The translations under genes and the position numbers were made by a program. 64,000 nucleotides of DNA. Origin: Monosporascus cannonballus (Eukaryota; Ascomycota; Sordariomycetes; Xylariales). The stretch is from positions 62,001-126,000 of the forward strand of contig QJNS01000033.1 in NCBI GenBank assembly GCA_004154925.1, in the 5' to 3' direction. The notes beneath the pieces were generated by a model. It saw only the letters and a program-made list of their open reading frames with translations. It made no database searches and was not told the DNA's origin. Shown here in pieces: positions 10,287-20,900 of the stretch; positions within the stretch are counted from its first letter, which is position 1; every line of letters starts with the position of its first letter.

Positions 10287-12263
10287 ATGCTAACTCGAGC
10301 AATCGATAGTACTGCCATGGCAATGGCGCCGCGCTGGCAGCTCTCGAGCTTGCCGGCGATGCCGCCTTCTACCCGGCCATTGCTGCTACTGGCGAGTACG
10401 ATACAGATACAGCCGTTATCGCCTGCTCTCCTTGTTCAAACGCAAACACGGCAGTTCTCGACATCGCCCTCTCAGTGTGGCAAGTCTAGATATTCGAATA
10501 TCGCCGCGTTTTCCATCCCCGAATTTCGAAACGCTCCGCCTAATGCGATCCCCCCCGAGCAGCTCTTCGAACACGCCTTTCTACTCAATGCCCCGGACAC
10601 GCCAGTCGAAGAAGGCTTGAGAGCCCTCTTCACCAAGACCCCGGCCAGTTTCTATTACGGGAATCAAGACTTTTACCACCTGCGGAAGAACACCCGCATT
10701 CCCGAGATATGCATTCTCGGTCGATCCAATGTCGGCAAATCCTCCCTCGTCAACGCCCTTGCCAACCGCCAGACCAACGAGCTGGCCCGCGTCAGCAAAA
10801 CCGCCGGCAAGACGCGCTCCATGAACGCCTACGGCTTCGGTCCGCCGCCGCAGCTGCCCAAGGAGCTCACCGGCGCTCAGTATAAAGGCAAGGAGGATCT
10901 GCCCAAGCACACCTTTTACCTAGTCGACATGCCCGGGTATGGCCACGCCTCGCTCCGTGAATGGGGGAAGAACATCACTCTGTACCTGAATAAGAGGAGC
11001 GCTGTGAGAGGTGCCGTCCTGCTAATCGATGCCCAGGCTGGGCCTAAGCGCACCGACTGGGACGCCCTGAACCTGCTCAGCACGGCCGGCCTGCGCACCG
11101 CTTTTATTGTCACCAAGGCCGACAAGGTCAAGGCCCCGGACAGTCTACGCGATACGATCCTCCATTTGCGGAACGGGATCCGCGATATCGAGCACCTGCT
11201 CACTGCGGAGAACAAGTGGGCCTGGGATACCGAGATCTACGTCACGGCCGCTGGCGCCAGGGATCCGGCGGTAGTGAGCGCCACGGCCACCACGGCACGG
11301 TTGGCGGTGGCCAAGTTGGCAGGCCTGGTGGGAGATACGCGACCAAAGGAGGAAAGGAACCGGAGATGGGGAGGCAAGGTTGTGTCGTTCGAGGAGCTGA
11401 TGTCTGTCCCCGCCAAGGCTACATTCACCACCAGTGCGCAAAGACATGATACCAATACTTTAGGCCGTCCCGCAAACACCGACACCCGAGCGCCTTCGCT
11501 ATCCGAGGAGGACTCTGGCGACCTGACTTCGCCGGTAGTGCCGAATACTGGGCATGCTTTGGGCCAACAGAACATCGGCATCCGCGGTCCGGGCAGGCCC
11601 AGGACAGACTCTTCGTTCAACAACCCAACCGCCCGCAACCCCACCACCACCAACGCACCATCCCGCTCCTTCCACACCACCGGGATTCTCGACGATTCGT
11701 CGCCGTGCCCCGAGGAGCTGCGGGCCCTCATAGATGAGTTCTGGGCTGACCTCAAGGCGAACGAGAATACCGCCCGGGACCGTGCTAGAAAGCGGAAGCT
11801 AGAACTCGAGAGTCGGAGCCCCCGGCCGCCCCGCAAGAACAGGAAGCAGGAGTTGCTCTACAGGGGCCAGAGTAGGTTTCCCGAGCAGACGAAGAGGTTC
11901 CACGCGATTAAAGAGAACAGACTTCGGAGGGAGATGATGCGGTTGCGGATCCAGGAAGAGAAGCAGAGGAGGAAAGAGATGGGCTTGGACTACGCGGACC
12001 TGGATTCCGCGTGGGATATCGAGGCGAGAGGAGGCGCCACGAGAAAGAGGCCACAAAGGGATACGGACGATGGGTTGGATGACGAGTTTGGCCCTCCTGC
12101 TTCTGAAAAGTCGAATCGCTTTGCTAAAGGTAGTGGAAGTAAAGCCAAGGGAGCCCAGAAGCCAGAGCCGGAGCAAGAGGAGGAGCTGGATCCGTTCGAG
12201 GCTGAGTTCTTGCGGAAGAGGGTCGGGGATGACGGCGTCCAGGATCAGGGCCCTTCATTTTGA
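10287..12263 (+). CDS. mitochondrial EngB/YihA-type GTPase with long basic C-terminal extension
   Basis: TRAFAC-class GTPase of the EngB (YihA/YsxC) family; bacterial members act in large ribosomal subunit assembly, so a mitoribosome role is inferred. One uninterrupted 658-codon frame. Residues about 1-60 are Arg/Ser/Leu-rich without acidic residues (LVQTQTRQFSTSPSQ), a good mitochondrial presequence with a typical cleavage context. The G domain spans about 125-345: G1 GRSNVGKSS at 145-153, a Thr-containing G2 segment (KTAGKTRSMN), G3 DMPGYG at 214-219 and G4 TKAD at 276-279. Two large insertions interrupt the compact bacterial fold. The last about 300 residues are an extra, low-complexity, Arg/Lys/Glu-rich tail with coiled-coil character (LRREMMRLRIQEEKQRRKEM). 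The start is the first ATG; in-frame ATGs at 10317 and 10323 would also keep the presequence. Confidence 0.9.
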   Translation: MLTRAIDSTAMAMAPRWQLSSLPAMPPSTRPLLLLASTIQIQPLSPALLVQTQTRQFSTSPSQCGKSRYSNIAAFSIPEFRNAPPNAIPPEQLFEHAFLLNAPDTPVEEGLRALFTKTPASFYYGNQDFYHLRKNTRIPEICILGRSNVGKSSLVNALANRQTNELARVSKTAGKTRSMNAYGFGPPPQLPKELTGAQYKGKEDLPKHTFYLVDMPGYGHASLREWGKNITLYLNKRSAVRGAVLLIDAQAGPKRTDWDALNLLSTAGLRTAFIVTKADKVKAPDSLRDTILHLRNGIRDIEHLLTAENKWAWDTEIYVTAAGARDPAVVSATATTARLAVAKLAGLVGDTRPKEERNRRWGGKVVSFEELMSVPAKATFTTSAQRHDTNTLGRPANTDTRAPSLSEEDSGDLTSPVVPNTGHALGQQNIGIRGPGRPRTDSSFNNPTARNPTTTNAPSRSFHTTGILDDSSPCPEELRALIDEFWADLKANENTARDRARKRKLELESRSPRPPRKNRKQELLYRGQSRFPEQTKRFHAIKENRLRREMMRLRIQEEKQRRKEMGLDYADLDSAWDIEARGGATRKRPQRDTDDGLDDEFGPPASEKSNRFAKGSGSKAKGAQKPEPEQEEELDPFEAEFLRKRVGDDGVQDQGPSF

Positions 12264-12439
12264 GAGGATGCCAAGTTCAGGGGGCACTTGTTCCGTGCCA
12301 TGTGATGGGGTTTTGTATGTATATATCAGCATCACTGTACAATTACTGCATCTGTACATATCCACTGTAACGTCTGACACATCATGGATGCACTTTAGAA
12401 ATAAGAAGCAAATAAACATTCATGACGAGTCTATTTCTT

Positions 12440-13996
12440 CTACGTGGCGGCATTCACCAGGCTCGCCGCAGCGGACACCTTGGGTTTCCTAGTCTTGGCC
12501 TTCCTCCTCCCCCTTTCCGGATCCGACGTCATCCCGTCCCTATCCGTAGCCGGCGGTGGCACCTCGTCCCGGAAAGAGTAGTTGGGCACGAACACGTCGA
12601 TCAGGTTGTCCACGAACCCGATGTCGTACAAGTTCTCGACATCCCGCAACTTCCACACGCGCTGCCACTCGCCGACGCCCGGGCCGAACGCGGCGGCGGG
12701 TGGCCTGCCGTCCTCGGTGCGCACGAGCACCTGCACGGGGAAGACGGGCCAGCGCGTCCCGGGGGCCTCGACGCCGGGGTCCTTGGGGCGATCCGCGGGC
12801 ATCGCGCGCTTGAAGGCGCACCCGTCGTCCATCTCGGCCTGCCAGTCCTGCCACTTCATGCTCTCGTTGGTCGTCGTGCCGCAGTAGATCAGGTAGACGT
12901 GGTAGCCCAGCAGGCCCCAGACCAGCGGCGACGTCATGAGGGTCAGCAGCGTCACCGAGCCCACGCCCACGTCGTCCTGCACGCCCAGCGTGAACAGCAC
13001 TAGCCACTCGCTCCAGCCCATGCTTTTCGGGCAGGACGGTTTCCAGAGCGAGTACTCGGGCCGCCGCCGGCGCACGTTTTCCCCGACGAGCGAGAGCCCC
13101 ACGCACGCGCCGTAGGCCGTCAGCACCGCCGTCGAGAGCAGCAGTAAGATGAAGAAGTGCTGGTTGCCGTACCCCACGCAGTTGTTGATGAAGACGCAGT
13201 GGTGGTCCATCTTGTGCACGCACCGCCCGCACACGCCGCAGTGCTTGCTGCGCGCCGGCTTCAGCAGCCCGCACGTGCGGCACCGATGGCCCGGGTGGAA
13301 CAGCGCGAAGTCGTACGGGTAGTGCGCCATCCAGCGCGCGTGCGTCGCCGCCGTCACCGTGCCCGGGTCCGCGCGCGCCGACAGCCACAGGAACACGTAG
13401 GGTAGGGCGATGGCGACGGCGCCGCAGAACCGGTGCTTTGCCGTCATTCGCGGCCACGCCCCCGGCAGGAACAAGAACTCGCCCCCCGCCAGTAGCGCCA
13501 CGAAGAAGATCAGCACCGTCGGGTGCCGCCCGTACATGATGAAGTGGCCCGTCCGCCCCATCCAAGCCGTGAACCGCCCGCCCGTGAGCCGCCCGTCGAC
13601 CGCGAGGACGGCCGACGGGATCGTCACCCACATGGCGCGGTACAGCCACGCGATGGGCGTATGTCTGTGGTCGGGCGTGCGATCAGTCACTGTCTTAGTA
13701 GAAGTTTTGACCGAGGCGCCCAATTTGTTAGCCGCCCCGCCTGGCTACGCATGAGAGAGAACTTAGCCATATTGGGGGTGCACACGGCATGGGAATAAGT
13801 GCACGCACGTGGCATGAGAAACCCCTCGGGAACGTATGTCTCATATGTACAATGCGTGGTGTCGTTTAGTGCTCGGGCTATTAGCCCTTGAGACTTACCT
13901 GAGAGAGGGATTGCGGCCGAACAAGGCGACAAAAGTGAGGAAGGAGATAGCAAGCACGCCCAGGGCTATCTGGGCGACAACGCCCATCTTCAACAT
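12440..13996 (-). CDS. SWF1: SWF1-type DHHC palmitoyltransferase
   Basis: Integral-membrane protein S-acyltransferase; yeast Swf1 palmitoylates SNAREs and other transmembrane proteins near their membrane anchors at the ER. Two minus-strand exons, 13996-13899 and 13664-12440, are separated by a 234-bp intron (GTAAGT donor, CCACAG acceptor, phase 2) and encode 440 residues. Exon 1 is the first membrane helix (VAQIALGVLAISFLTFVALFG). The join gives NPSLRHTPIAWLYRAMW, the conserved segment expected there. Further helices fall near residues 80-105 and 110-130. The Cys-rich DHHC domain (CRTCGLLKPARSKHCGVCG, then MDHHCVFINNCVGYGN) follows, with catalytic DHHC at about 186-189. Two more helices and a soluble tail end the protein. 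The start could be the ATG at 13996 or 13987. The gene converges on the EngB-type GTPase gene with 176 bp between stops. Confidence 0.92.
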
Positions 13997-15108
13997 GCGG
14001 TTGGTGTGTGCTTTCCTGGGCGGACTCCGTGTATATATATATATAAACGGTTGCATGTATATATGTCTATGTATATGTGCTGATTGGTACCTAGGGATAT
14101 ATCGTATCGATGCTAAGCGTCCCTGGTCGTCAAGACGCTTTGAAATCTACCTTAGTAAGTACTAGGAGATTGCTTTGAAATGGAGCCATCTGAGCCCGGA
14201 TTTGCTCAAGAACTGCAATAGTACTAAGTAGACGAGGCGGCGCGCTTGGGTATCCAATCAGCAGCACAATTAAGAGAATCGCGGCTGAAACATGGGTTCG
14301 GTAAGCTGAGGAGAGTGCGTGTAGCTGAAGGGTCAGGTCCTCGTAGGTTGCGTAAGGAAGATCCTATCGATTTCTATTGGCTAGGTATCTCAAACATTGG
14401 AATTGTATTCATCACAACGGGTTATTGAAACAACGGGGGCTTAGTAACTACACCGAGCCTGACAGTTTTTTGGCAGCTCGCAGCCCACATGGACGACGTA
14501 ACGCTAGACGCTAATCTTCGCATGCTACTTAGGCGGGACACTCGCCTTCTTATATAGATATTCGCTAACACTTGGTAAATGCATATAACGGACAAAGTAT
14601 TCACGTGCAAGCGCGATGGTCAGGGTACCATCTTAATTCGCATCACGCGTACGGCATCTTGGGACAATATGGACTGCCTGCCTGACCAGTTTATACGGGA
14701 ATAAATAGAAGATTGTCTTCCCCATCAAGAGCCAGAGAAGAAATGAGTTGCCTGTTTACGTCATACCTTGTTATTACGACTCACTGTTATAAAATACCTT
14801 ACTTAAATCGATAAGTATCTCTTTCTAACGAACCCTCGTACTCACTCAAGGTAGCAATTCTATCTGGACTTTATCGGACAAAAGGCCACACGGACCCCGT
14901 AAGCGATAGGAAAGGAAAGAAGGAAGCCTACGAAAGACGGAGTATTGTGTGAGAGCGTTTGTGCCAGCGAGAACATTCGGCCAGCGTTACATTCTACGCC
15001 TGGGCCACAATCGGGTACATCCAACTACACGTTGTCGCTTATTGTCGCATCGCGTCGCAGTCGACGCCTGCATACCCCCGGCGCCGCAGTCTCCTCGAGG
15101 CTGCTCAA
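13997..15108. other. 1.1-kb divergent intergenic region
   Basis: Between the starts of SWF1 (-) and RAP1 (+). It includes a (TA)n run at about 14033-14045 and otherwise no gene I can support. Overlapping frames at 14945-15290 run into RAP1 exon 1 but lack motifs upstream of the RAP1 ATG at 15109. Presumably holds both promoters. Confidence 0.45.
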
Positions 15109-17858
15109 ATGCCTGCACCCATCGTCTACGAAGGCGTCGCCGCCCAGAATGGCGGCGGCGGCACTCTGTTCAACGGCCTCAAGTTCTGGGTCTCACAACG
15201 CATTCCCGCTCGATCCACCTGCATCCAGAATATCAAGGTAAGAAATCCAATCTACCGATGCTTGGTTCGCTTCCTCCTTTGTAACTAACCTTCGTGTAGA
15301 GCAACGGCGGTGAGGTGGTTCCCATTGAGAAGAACGCCGACTATCTGATCGCAGACCATGCCAGACAAGATGTTCCTCCCGGTTCCTACTCGTGGAAGTT
15401 CATCGACGATTGTCTGGAGGCCGGCACTCTGAAACCGATTGAGGATTATCTTTGCACAGAGGCTCCTCGTAAACCCCGGCCTGTAGGCTCTTCCATACGC
15501 CAAAAGGGCACGAGGACGCCTTACACGGCTGAAGACGACCAAATCCTATTCAAATGGGTTGCCAAGCATGAAAAGTTGGGCGTTCCGGTCATGGGGACGT
15601 CTATTTACCAAGCATTAGAAGCGAAGGTCTGACCCCGGTCCAACTACTCCTGGTGTGCCTTTGGATATGCCGGCTAATCTCTGTAGTACCCTCACCACAC
15701 CTGGCAATCATGGCAGAGTCGGTGGAAGGACAAGCTGCGATATCTTCCGCGGCCTGAAACTTCCGACGGGGAGCCCTCTCCTCGACCATCTCCAGTGCCA
15801 TCTCAGAGCGCTACGTCAACCGCCACATCTCGTCCTCCTGGAGTGAGGCAGACAGCTGCGCAAAACCCTGGAAATTCCATTACACGGAACCCCTTCACTG
15901 CCGAAGAGGACGAACTGCTATTACAGCACGTTCGGCAGTCTCTTCTCGAAGGCAAATCCATGTCAGGCTACAAGACCTTCTCAGACCTTGCCCAAGATGT
16001 CTGTGTCCTTCGCACTCGTTGCCTGTCGCTGCTGACTGTGGTGTAGTTTCCGCAACATACAATGCATTCCTGGAGGGATCGATGGGTAAAGACTCTCAAG
16101 CCAAGGCTAGAAGCTGCCGGTAGTGAATGGGCCCAGCAGGTACCAAGACGAAGAGTTAGTATGGCTCCGCGAGCTTCTAGAGGGGTCGGTCAGCAGGAAC
16201 TCCGCCAGGAAGAAGAACCGTCGGCGGAGGAACCACCGGCTAGGGGTACAGTTCGAGAAGTTGATGAAGGCGAAGACCAAGACGATCACGAATATCAACA
16301 GTACCAACCAGGACCACCCCACCGATCGGCTGAAATATCGCCACCGATGCGAAATCTGGGGGTTCATCAAGGTAACACGGCTGAGGATCGGCCGCAACAC
16401 CCCATCTTCCCAGATGAGAATCGAGCCGGTAGCGAAGGCGCATCGTCGACCCAAGCTGAGGTGAGCGACCTTAAAAAGCAATTCAACTTGGACTATCAAG
16501 CATACGCGGACGCGTCGGAACTCCAACCCCACTGGTGGCCTAGCATTAAGGGGAAATCGTTCGAGTTATGGGATCTCTGGCGAGCGGTCGCGGCCCAGAA
16601 ACTGGACCCCGTGGAGCGTGACTGGCAGCAGATTTCGGAGACCTTAGGCTTTAATTGGGTTGAGGATGAATCCATCCCGGACGAGGTTCGTCGGTGCTAC
16701 GAGATGTATCTTGCCGATTTCGAGGCCGCTTTGATGGATTTTGACAACAACAGCGATGAGGAGGGAGAAACACAATCACGGGATAAGGCACTTTCCGGGT
16801 CCCCGATGCCTTCCTCTCCACCAGCACTGCGGTCGACAAAGCGCTCATTTGCGAGGGCCCTTGGCTCCAACCACCCATATCCGAACTCATCACCACCAAA
16901 GAGAGCCAGATATGGTCGCGACAGCGAGATCCCTTCAACCCCCGACGAGAAGAACGGTACATCCCACTTACGCCGCCATACCCTCCCTGCTGCAACAGCT
17001 CACCATACTCCATCGCCCACTGCGAGATCCACCCGCGGCAACATGGACATGGAGCTGCCTCCCCAGAGACCAGTCGTCGAACCTGAGACGCAGGACTTCC
17101 GCTTCGATCCAGATACGCAAGCAGTCGTCTTTGGGTCGCAGGTTGATGACGAGGTCGAGTCCCAAGACAGCATCACACCGTCCCAGCAACTGCTACTCGA
17201 ATCCGACGCAAGATCCGAAGAAATTCCCGGCACACCTACGCCAGTTCGGAGAGTACGCGGTCCTTTCTTGCAAGACGAGTCAGACGGCCCAGACGATGGC
17301 ACACCGAGAGCTCCTGGTGTCGAACCCAGTAACGCGCCTCCTCTAGGATCGGATGTAGCTAAACCCACTCGCCGCTCCCTTCCTAAATCCTGGGTTCAGC
17401 ACCCGTCGCCAATAGCAGACCGTACCGCACAATCACAACCACGACAACAAGTACGGTCATCACAACCAACCGCGAGAGATCCAAGCTTACCAGCGCAGCC
17501 GCAACCAAGCCCGAAAGTACTGGTCAAGGAATCACCGGAGGACATTATCGACTTCTATATGTCCCTTGGTTACGCGCATGACATCGTAGTCCGCGCATTA
17601 GATGCCACCACCTGGGTGCCTGGGCTAGCCAGCCAGATCATGGAGATGTTGAAGAAGGGAGAGAGTATCCCTTCGAACTGGCGAGGAGTCTGGACGAAGA
17701 AGGATGACGAAATGCTGACGGCGGTCTATGAAGATAGCGAACCGCAAGACGCGAAAGAGAAGAGGAAGAGGGAGAGGCAGAGGGAGAAATTGGAGAGGAA
17801 GCATACAATCACGGGTATGAATATGAGAGTTAAGTTCCTGGATGCGACCGGCGCATGA
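15109..17858 (+). CDS. RAP1: RAP1 telomere protein (BRCT, two Myb-like, ARID-like, RCT)
   Basis: Nuclear shelterin-type telomere protein; fungal Rap1 proteins bind telomeric DNA or its binding partner and recruit silencing and length-control factors through the C-terminal RCT domain. Four exons, 15109-15237, 15300-15626, 15687-15998 and 16047-17858, encode 859 residues; all introns (62, 60, 48 bp) are phase 0. Donors are GTAAGA, GTCTGA and GTCTGT. Domains: BRCT about 18-95 (LFNGLKFWVSQRIP, DYLIADHA, SWKFIDDCLEAG); Myb-like 1 about 105-170 (PYTAEDDQILFKWV, HHTWQSW, RW); Myb-like 2 about 205-270 (PFTAEEDELLLQHV, HTMHSWRDRW); an ARID/BRIGHT-like region about 401-486 (FELWDLWRAV, DWQQISETLGF, CYEMYLADFE); a long disordered acidic/Pro-Ser region; and RCT about 750-859 (DIIDFYMSLGY, VVRALDATTW, IPSNWRGVWTKKDDEML). 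The intact reading frame across every junction supports the model. Confidence 0.93.
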
Positions 17859-18054
17859 AGGAGAATGAGATTCGCTGAAAGCGAGGGGAGGCAGTCTAGG
17901 TGATACGTGGACAGTCGGCCAGCTATAACCTATGTCGCTGAAGCTGCAAATCCAGAAGGTGTCAACCATCAGCAATACGTCTGACACAGGGATTGTTTGC
18001 TGACTGTGCATCTTTTGAGCATGACACGCTGTGATGCAAGCTTCTGGGAAATTC

Positions 18055-19123
18055 TCAGATCCTCAGCGCTTCCAAAACCCAAGCCGAATCCTCCCCCGAC
18101 CACCAGGCCTCCAGTATCTTTCTCGTCCCCGTCCGCATCCACCCCAGGTTTTCCGTGATCCGGAACTGCCGAACAAACCTCTCGCCCTCCTCTCTCCTCC
18201 CTCCAGCGGTGTCCTCCCCGCGTACCCCCTCCTGTAAACATAAGCGCAGTAGGGAGGCGAACAACCGCGGCAGCAGGTCCCGCCCGCAGCCGCCGAAGTA
18301 CTCGAGCCGGTCCGGCACGATGCTTGCGTGCGGGTCGCCCACGCGGTTCATGTGATGCACGCCGATGGCCGCTACGGACCACAGCGTATGGCGCGGCGGC
18401 ACCGCCTCGCGCAGTACGTCGCCCACGCGCTCCCCCGCGTGGTAGACGGTGCGGAAGCGCATGAGCATGCCGCCGCGGGGGTTGCCGCCTACTACCCTCG
18501 CGAAATGGGGCGAGGTCGCCGCCGCGGCCGCCCAGAACCGGCGCACGTCGTCCCGCCGGCCCCGTCGGCCGAGCGCGTACGTGTCGTGCCACGTCAGCTC
18601 CCCCCACTCGCGGTCCCAGACGCTAATGGTGTAGACGGCACGTCGCCCGGCCCCTACCGGCACCCTGTGTTCGTGGATGAAGCAGAGGAAGCGATAGCGG
18701 CTCGGATTCCGCGCCGCGCCCTGCCGCAGGCCCTCGGTCGTCCCGTGCATGTGCGCGTAGTGGTCGCCGCGCCGGATCGACTCCCACGGCTCACGCGCGT
18801 CGAGGAGGTCGTCGACGAGCTCCTCGGGGAGGTCGATGGACGGGTACTCCTTCCAGTGGCCCGTCGTCTTTCGGATCTCGAGCGACGTGATCGGGTGGAA
18901 GTAGGCCCAGGACTTCTTCCACGGTTGCTTCCTGCAGTTGTAGGCGTTGACGGCCCGTGGGCAGCGCGTCCTTTCGCGGGTATTTGCCCTTCGAGAGCGC
19001 CTTTAGCGTGACTACTATGTCATCGAGTTCCTCATCGGAGAGTTGCGGTATGTTTTCTTTCCCGCTTTTGCCGTATTCGAAGGGGAGAGGTAGAGCTGGC
19101 AGTGGCTTGGGAAGAGCTGCCAT
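18055..19123 (-). pseudogene. unrecognised conserved-looking gene interrupted by one frameshift
   Basis: Two overlapping minus-strand frames clearly belong to one gene. The first starts with ATG at 19123 (MAALPKPLPALPLPFEYG, QLSDEELDDIVVTLKALSKG). The second, offset by one base, runs from about 18,960 to the stop at 18055 with coherent protein sequence (NAYNCRKQPWKKSWAYFHP, WESIRRGDHYAHMHGT, YRFLCFIHEHRVP, VWDREWGELTWHDTYALG, HTLWSVAAIGVHHMNRVGD). The second frame has stops just upstream (TAG, TAA near 18,990-19,010). Hence the shift must lie in the GC-rich stretch about 18,945-18,985, where there is no GT to serve as a donor. Corrected length would be about 355 residues. Family and function are not recognised. 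Either an assembly error in a GC-rich run or a recent lesion. The gene converges on RAP1 with 196 bp between stops. Confidence 0.7.
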
Positions 19124-19277
19124 ATTGTTTTTGCTCGCTGCTTGTCGATGCCGGTGTTGGAATACTTGATATGGGGTGGAGAGTCTTGATGAAGTAGTTA
19201 TGTTAGCTTATATCCTGTTGATGTAGTCATATGTTAATTGTTCTTACTCGGGTTTCTTACCCGTACGGTTGAGTACT

Positions 19278-19604
19278 ATGCGGAAGAGCAGCAATCGCGT
19301 AGAGTATCGATTGTCTAATGCGGTAGTCAAATACTGGTTCAAAGTAGGTCGTAGATTAGATTCGGGGGAGCGTTGGCTAGAATACCTTAGGGGCCGACTA
19401 GCTGGCGTGCCAGAGGTGAGCTTATATACAAATAGGGGACCAAGGTATACCTATCAGGAGTTCTATCAGATTCTAGAAGTTGAACACAAGCTCTTAACAT
19501 GGTTTAAATGGAAAGCTCATGACCTATGTGGAAGTGAATATTTGGAACTCTTCTGTGGACGAGTTGCAGAAAGGTTAAGGAACAAAAGGAACCAGGGGTT
19601 CTAG
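19278..19604 (+). CDS. small orphan open frame, possible gene remnant
   Basis: An open frame of 108 codons from the ATG at 19278, with ordered-looking composition rich in Tyr, Trp, Arg and Leu (VKYWFKVGRRLDSGERW, YTYQEFYQILEVEHKLLTWF, CGSEYLELFCGRVAERLRNK). The residue pattern looks more protein-like than the usual shadow frame, and nothing credible opposes it. I do not recognise the family. It is surrounded by AT-leaning non-coding DNA without clear splice signals, so it could be a remnant of a larger gene or of a mobile element. Low confidence. Confidence 0.3.
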   Translation: MRKSSNRVEYRLSNAVVKYWFKVGRRLDSGERWLEYLRGRLAGVPEVSLYTNRGPRYTYQEFYQILEVEHKLLTWFKWKAHDLCGSEYLELFCGRVAERLRNKRNQGF

Positions 19605-19741
19605 TTTGCCGTACTAGGCAAGATACCGACATAGCCTTTTGCTCCTTTACAGTTCTGAAACCAAGACAAAAAGTCTTTACGAATTGTCATCCGCATTATA
19701 TCTTGTTCTTGAAGCCTATTCGGACCTTCTCTGCAATACCA

Positions 19742-20900
19742 TCACACCATGACATCCTTTTCCGCGAAAGCTCTCCTTTCGCGGTGAGTATCATCCTTAG
19801 CTGAACCGGAACGGAGCGACCTTAGCAAGAGCTTGCGGATAGATCGATATCTAGGGCTGAAACGGAGTATTGTCATACAGCTGCGTAAAATGCGGTGCGC
19901 TCTCTCGACCTGCCCGCGCCATCGATCCCTCAGATATCGGTCTGTAATAGGGAAAGCAGGGGCGAGAAGGCAAAGTAGACCAATGAGGCCACCCAGCGTC
20001 GACAATAGGCCAAGGTAGCCTTGGTCATAGCTGAAGTCATCGCTGTCGACCCGGTTAAAGGCTGCAATTCTCAATGCAGTGATTATAGTAACCCTTGGAC
20101 GCAGCGTTAATGAACGCGCCCCTATTCAACAGTATGCCGAAACGAAAACCCGAAGAGTATGGCAGAACTTACAAGATACCAAGACCGAAGATAAAGTACG
20201 GTAGGAGCAGCTTCTTATAGGAAAGGCTGAGTCGTAAAAGCCAGGGAAACGGTAATATAAACACGGCAACGTCAATGGCAAGGCCAGCAGTTTCCAGAGC
20301 GACATACGCGGCCACCTGGTCACCGCATGAACCTTGGGCTTGCGGGTTCCACGACGCCTGAATCGGGAGGCATATGGACAAAGCGACTGCTATAGCGGCA
20401 AGACCGTACATAATCGACAAGGTCAATAAGAACACCACAATAACTCGAACACGGCGAAGAACCCGAAAGATATGGTGTATGAACTGCAAAGCAGAAACCC
20501 TCATCAGGGTATTCACCAACGCCCACAACACCTCATTCATTAACATGGACTATGCGCACTTATATATCAGCGATGTTCTACCAGAAACAAGACATAACGG
20601 GCGATGAACTAGGGTCACCTTCGCCATCCCTTCAAACTGTCCTTGTGTGACATCAGACATATGCTGGCCTTGACCCTCATCAATAACGGCCCATGTCGTC
20701 TGCGCCACTAAAGCGAGCGCGAAAGTGAAAGCGGCAAAGGTCAGAAGTTCCTCACGAATGACGACAGACTGCCTTACGACGATAACCACATAGATGTGTA
20801 GTATCATGGATAGGATGACTAGGACGGTAAAAATGGAACTGCATATGATTGTTATAAGGGCAACATTTGAATACCCTATGTCTACGTCGGTAGCCGACAT
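19742..20900 (-). CDS. Pth11-like seven-helix integral membrane protein (fungal rhodopsin-domain family)
   Basis: Plasma-membrane protein of the large fungal Pth11-related, GPCR-like family ('rhodopsin domain', conserved in Pezizomycotina). Members sense surface or nutrient cues; the ligand is unknown. Three minus-strand exons, 20900-20619, 20549-20173 and 20093-19742, are joined by introns of 69 bp (phase 0) and 79 bp (phase 2) and give 336 residues. Hydrophobic helices occur at about 15-40 (ALITIICSSIFTVLVILSMI), 50-75, 100-120 (NEVLWALVNTLMRVSAL), 130-155, 185-200, 215-230 and 245-265. The family hallmarks are present: NEVLWALVNTLMRVS; CLPIQASWNPQAQGSC with the conserved Trp and Cys; AIDVAVFILPFPWLLRLSLSYKKL; and VTIITALRIAAF made by the third exon join. 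No extracellular CFEM domain is present. The short basic tail is typical. The start at 20900 is the first ATG of the open frame. Confidence 0.88.

Noticed and set aside
12540..13649. 369-codon minus-strand frame
   Set aside because: Alternative frame of SWF1; the true frame carries the DHHC domain.
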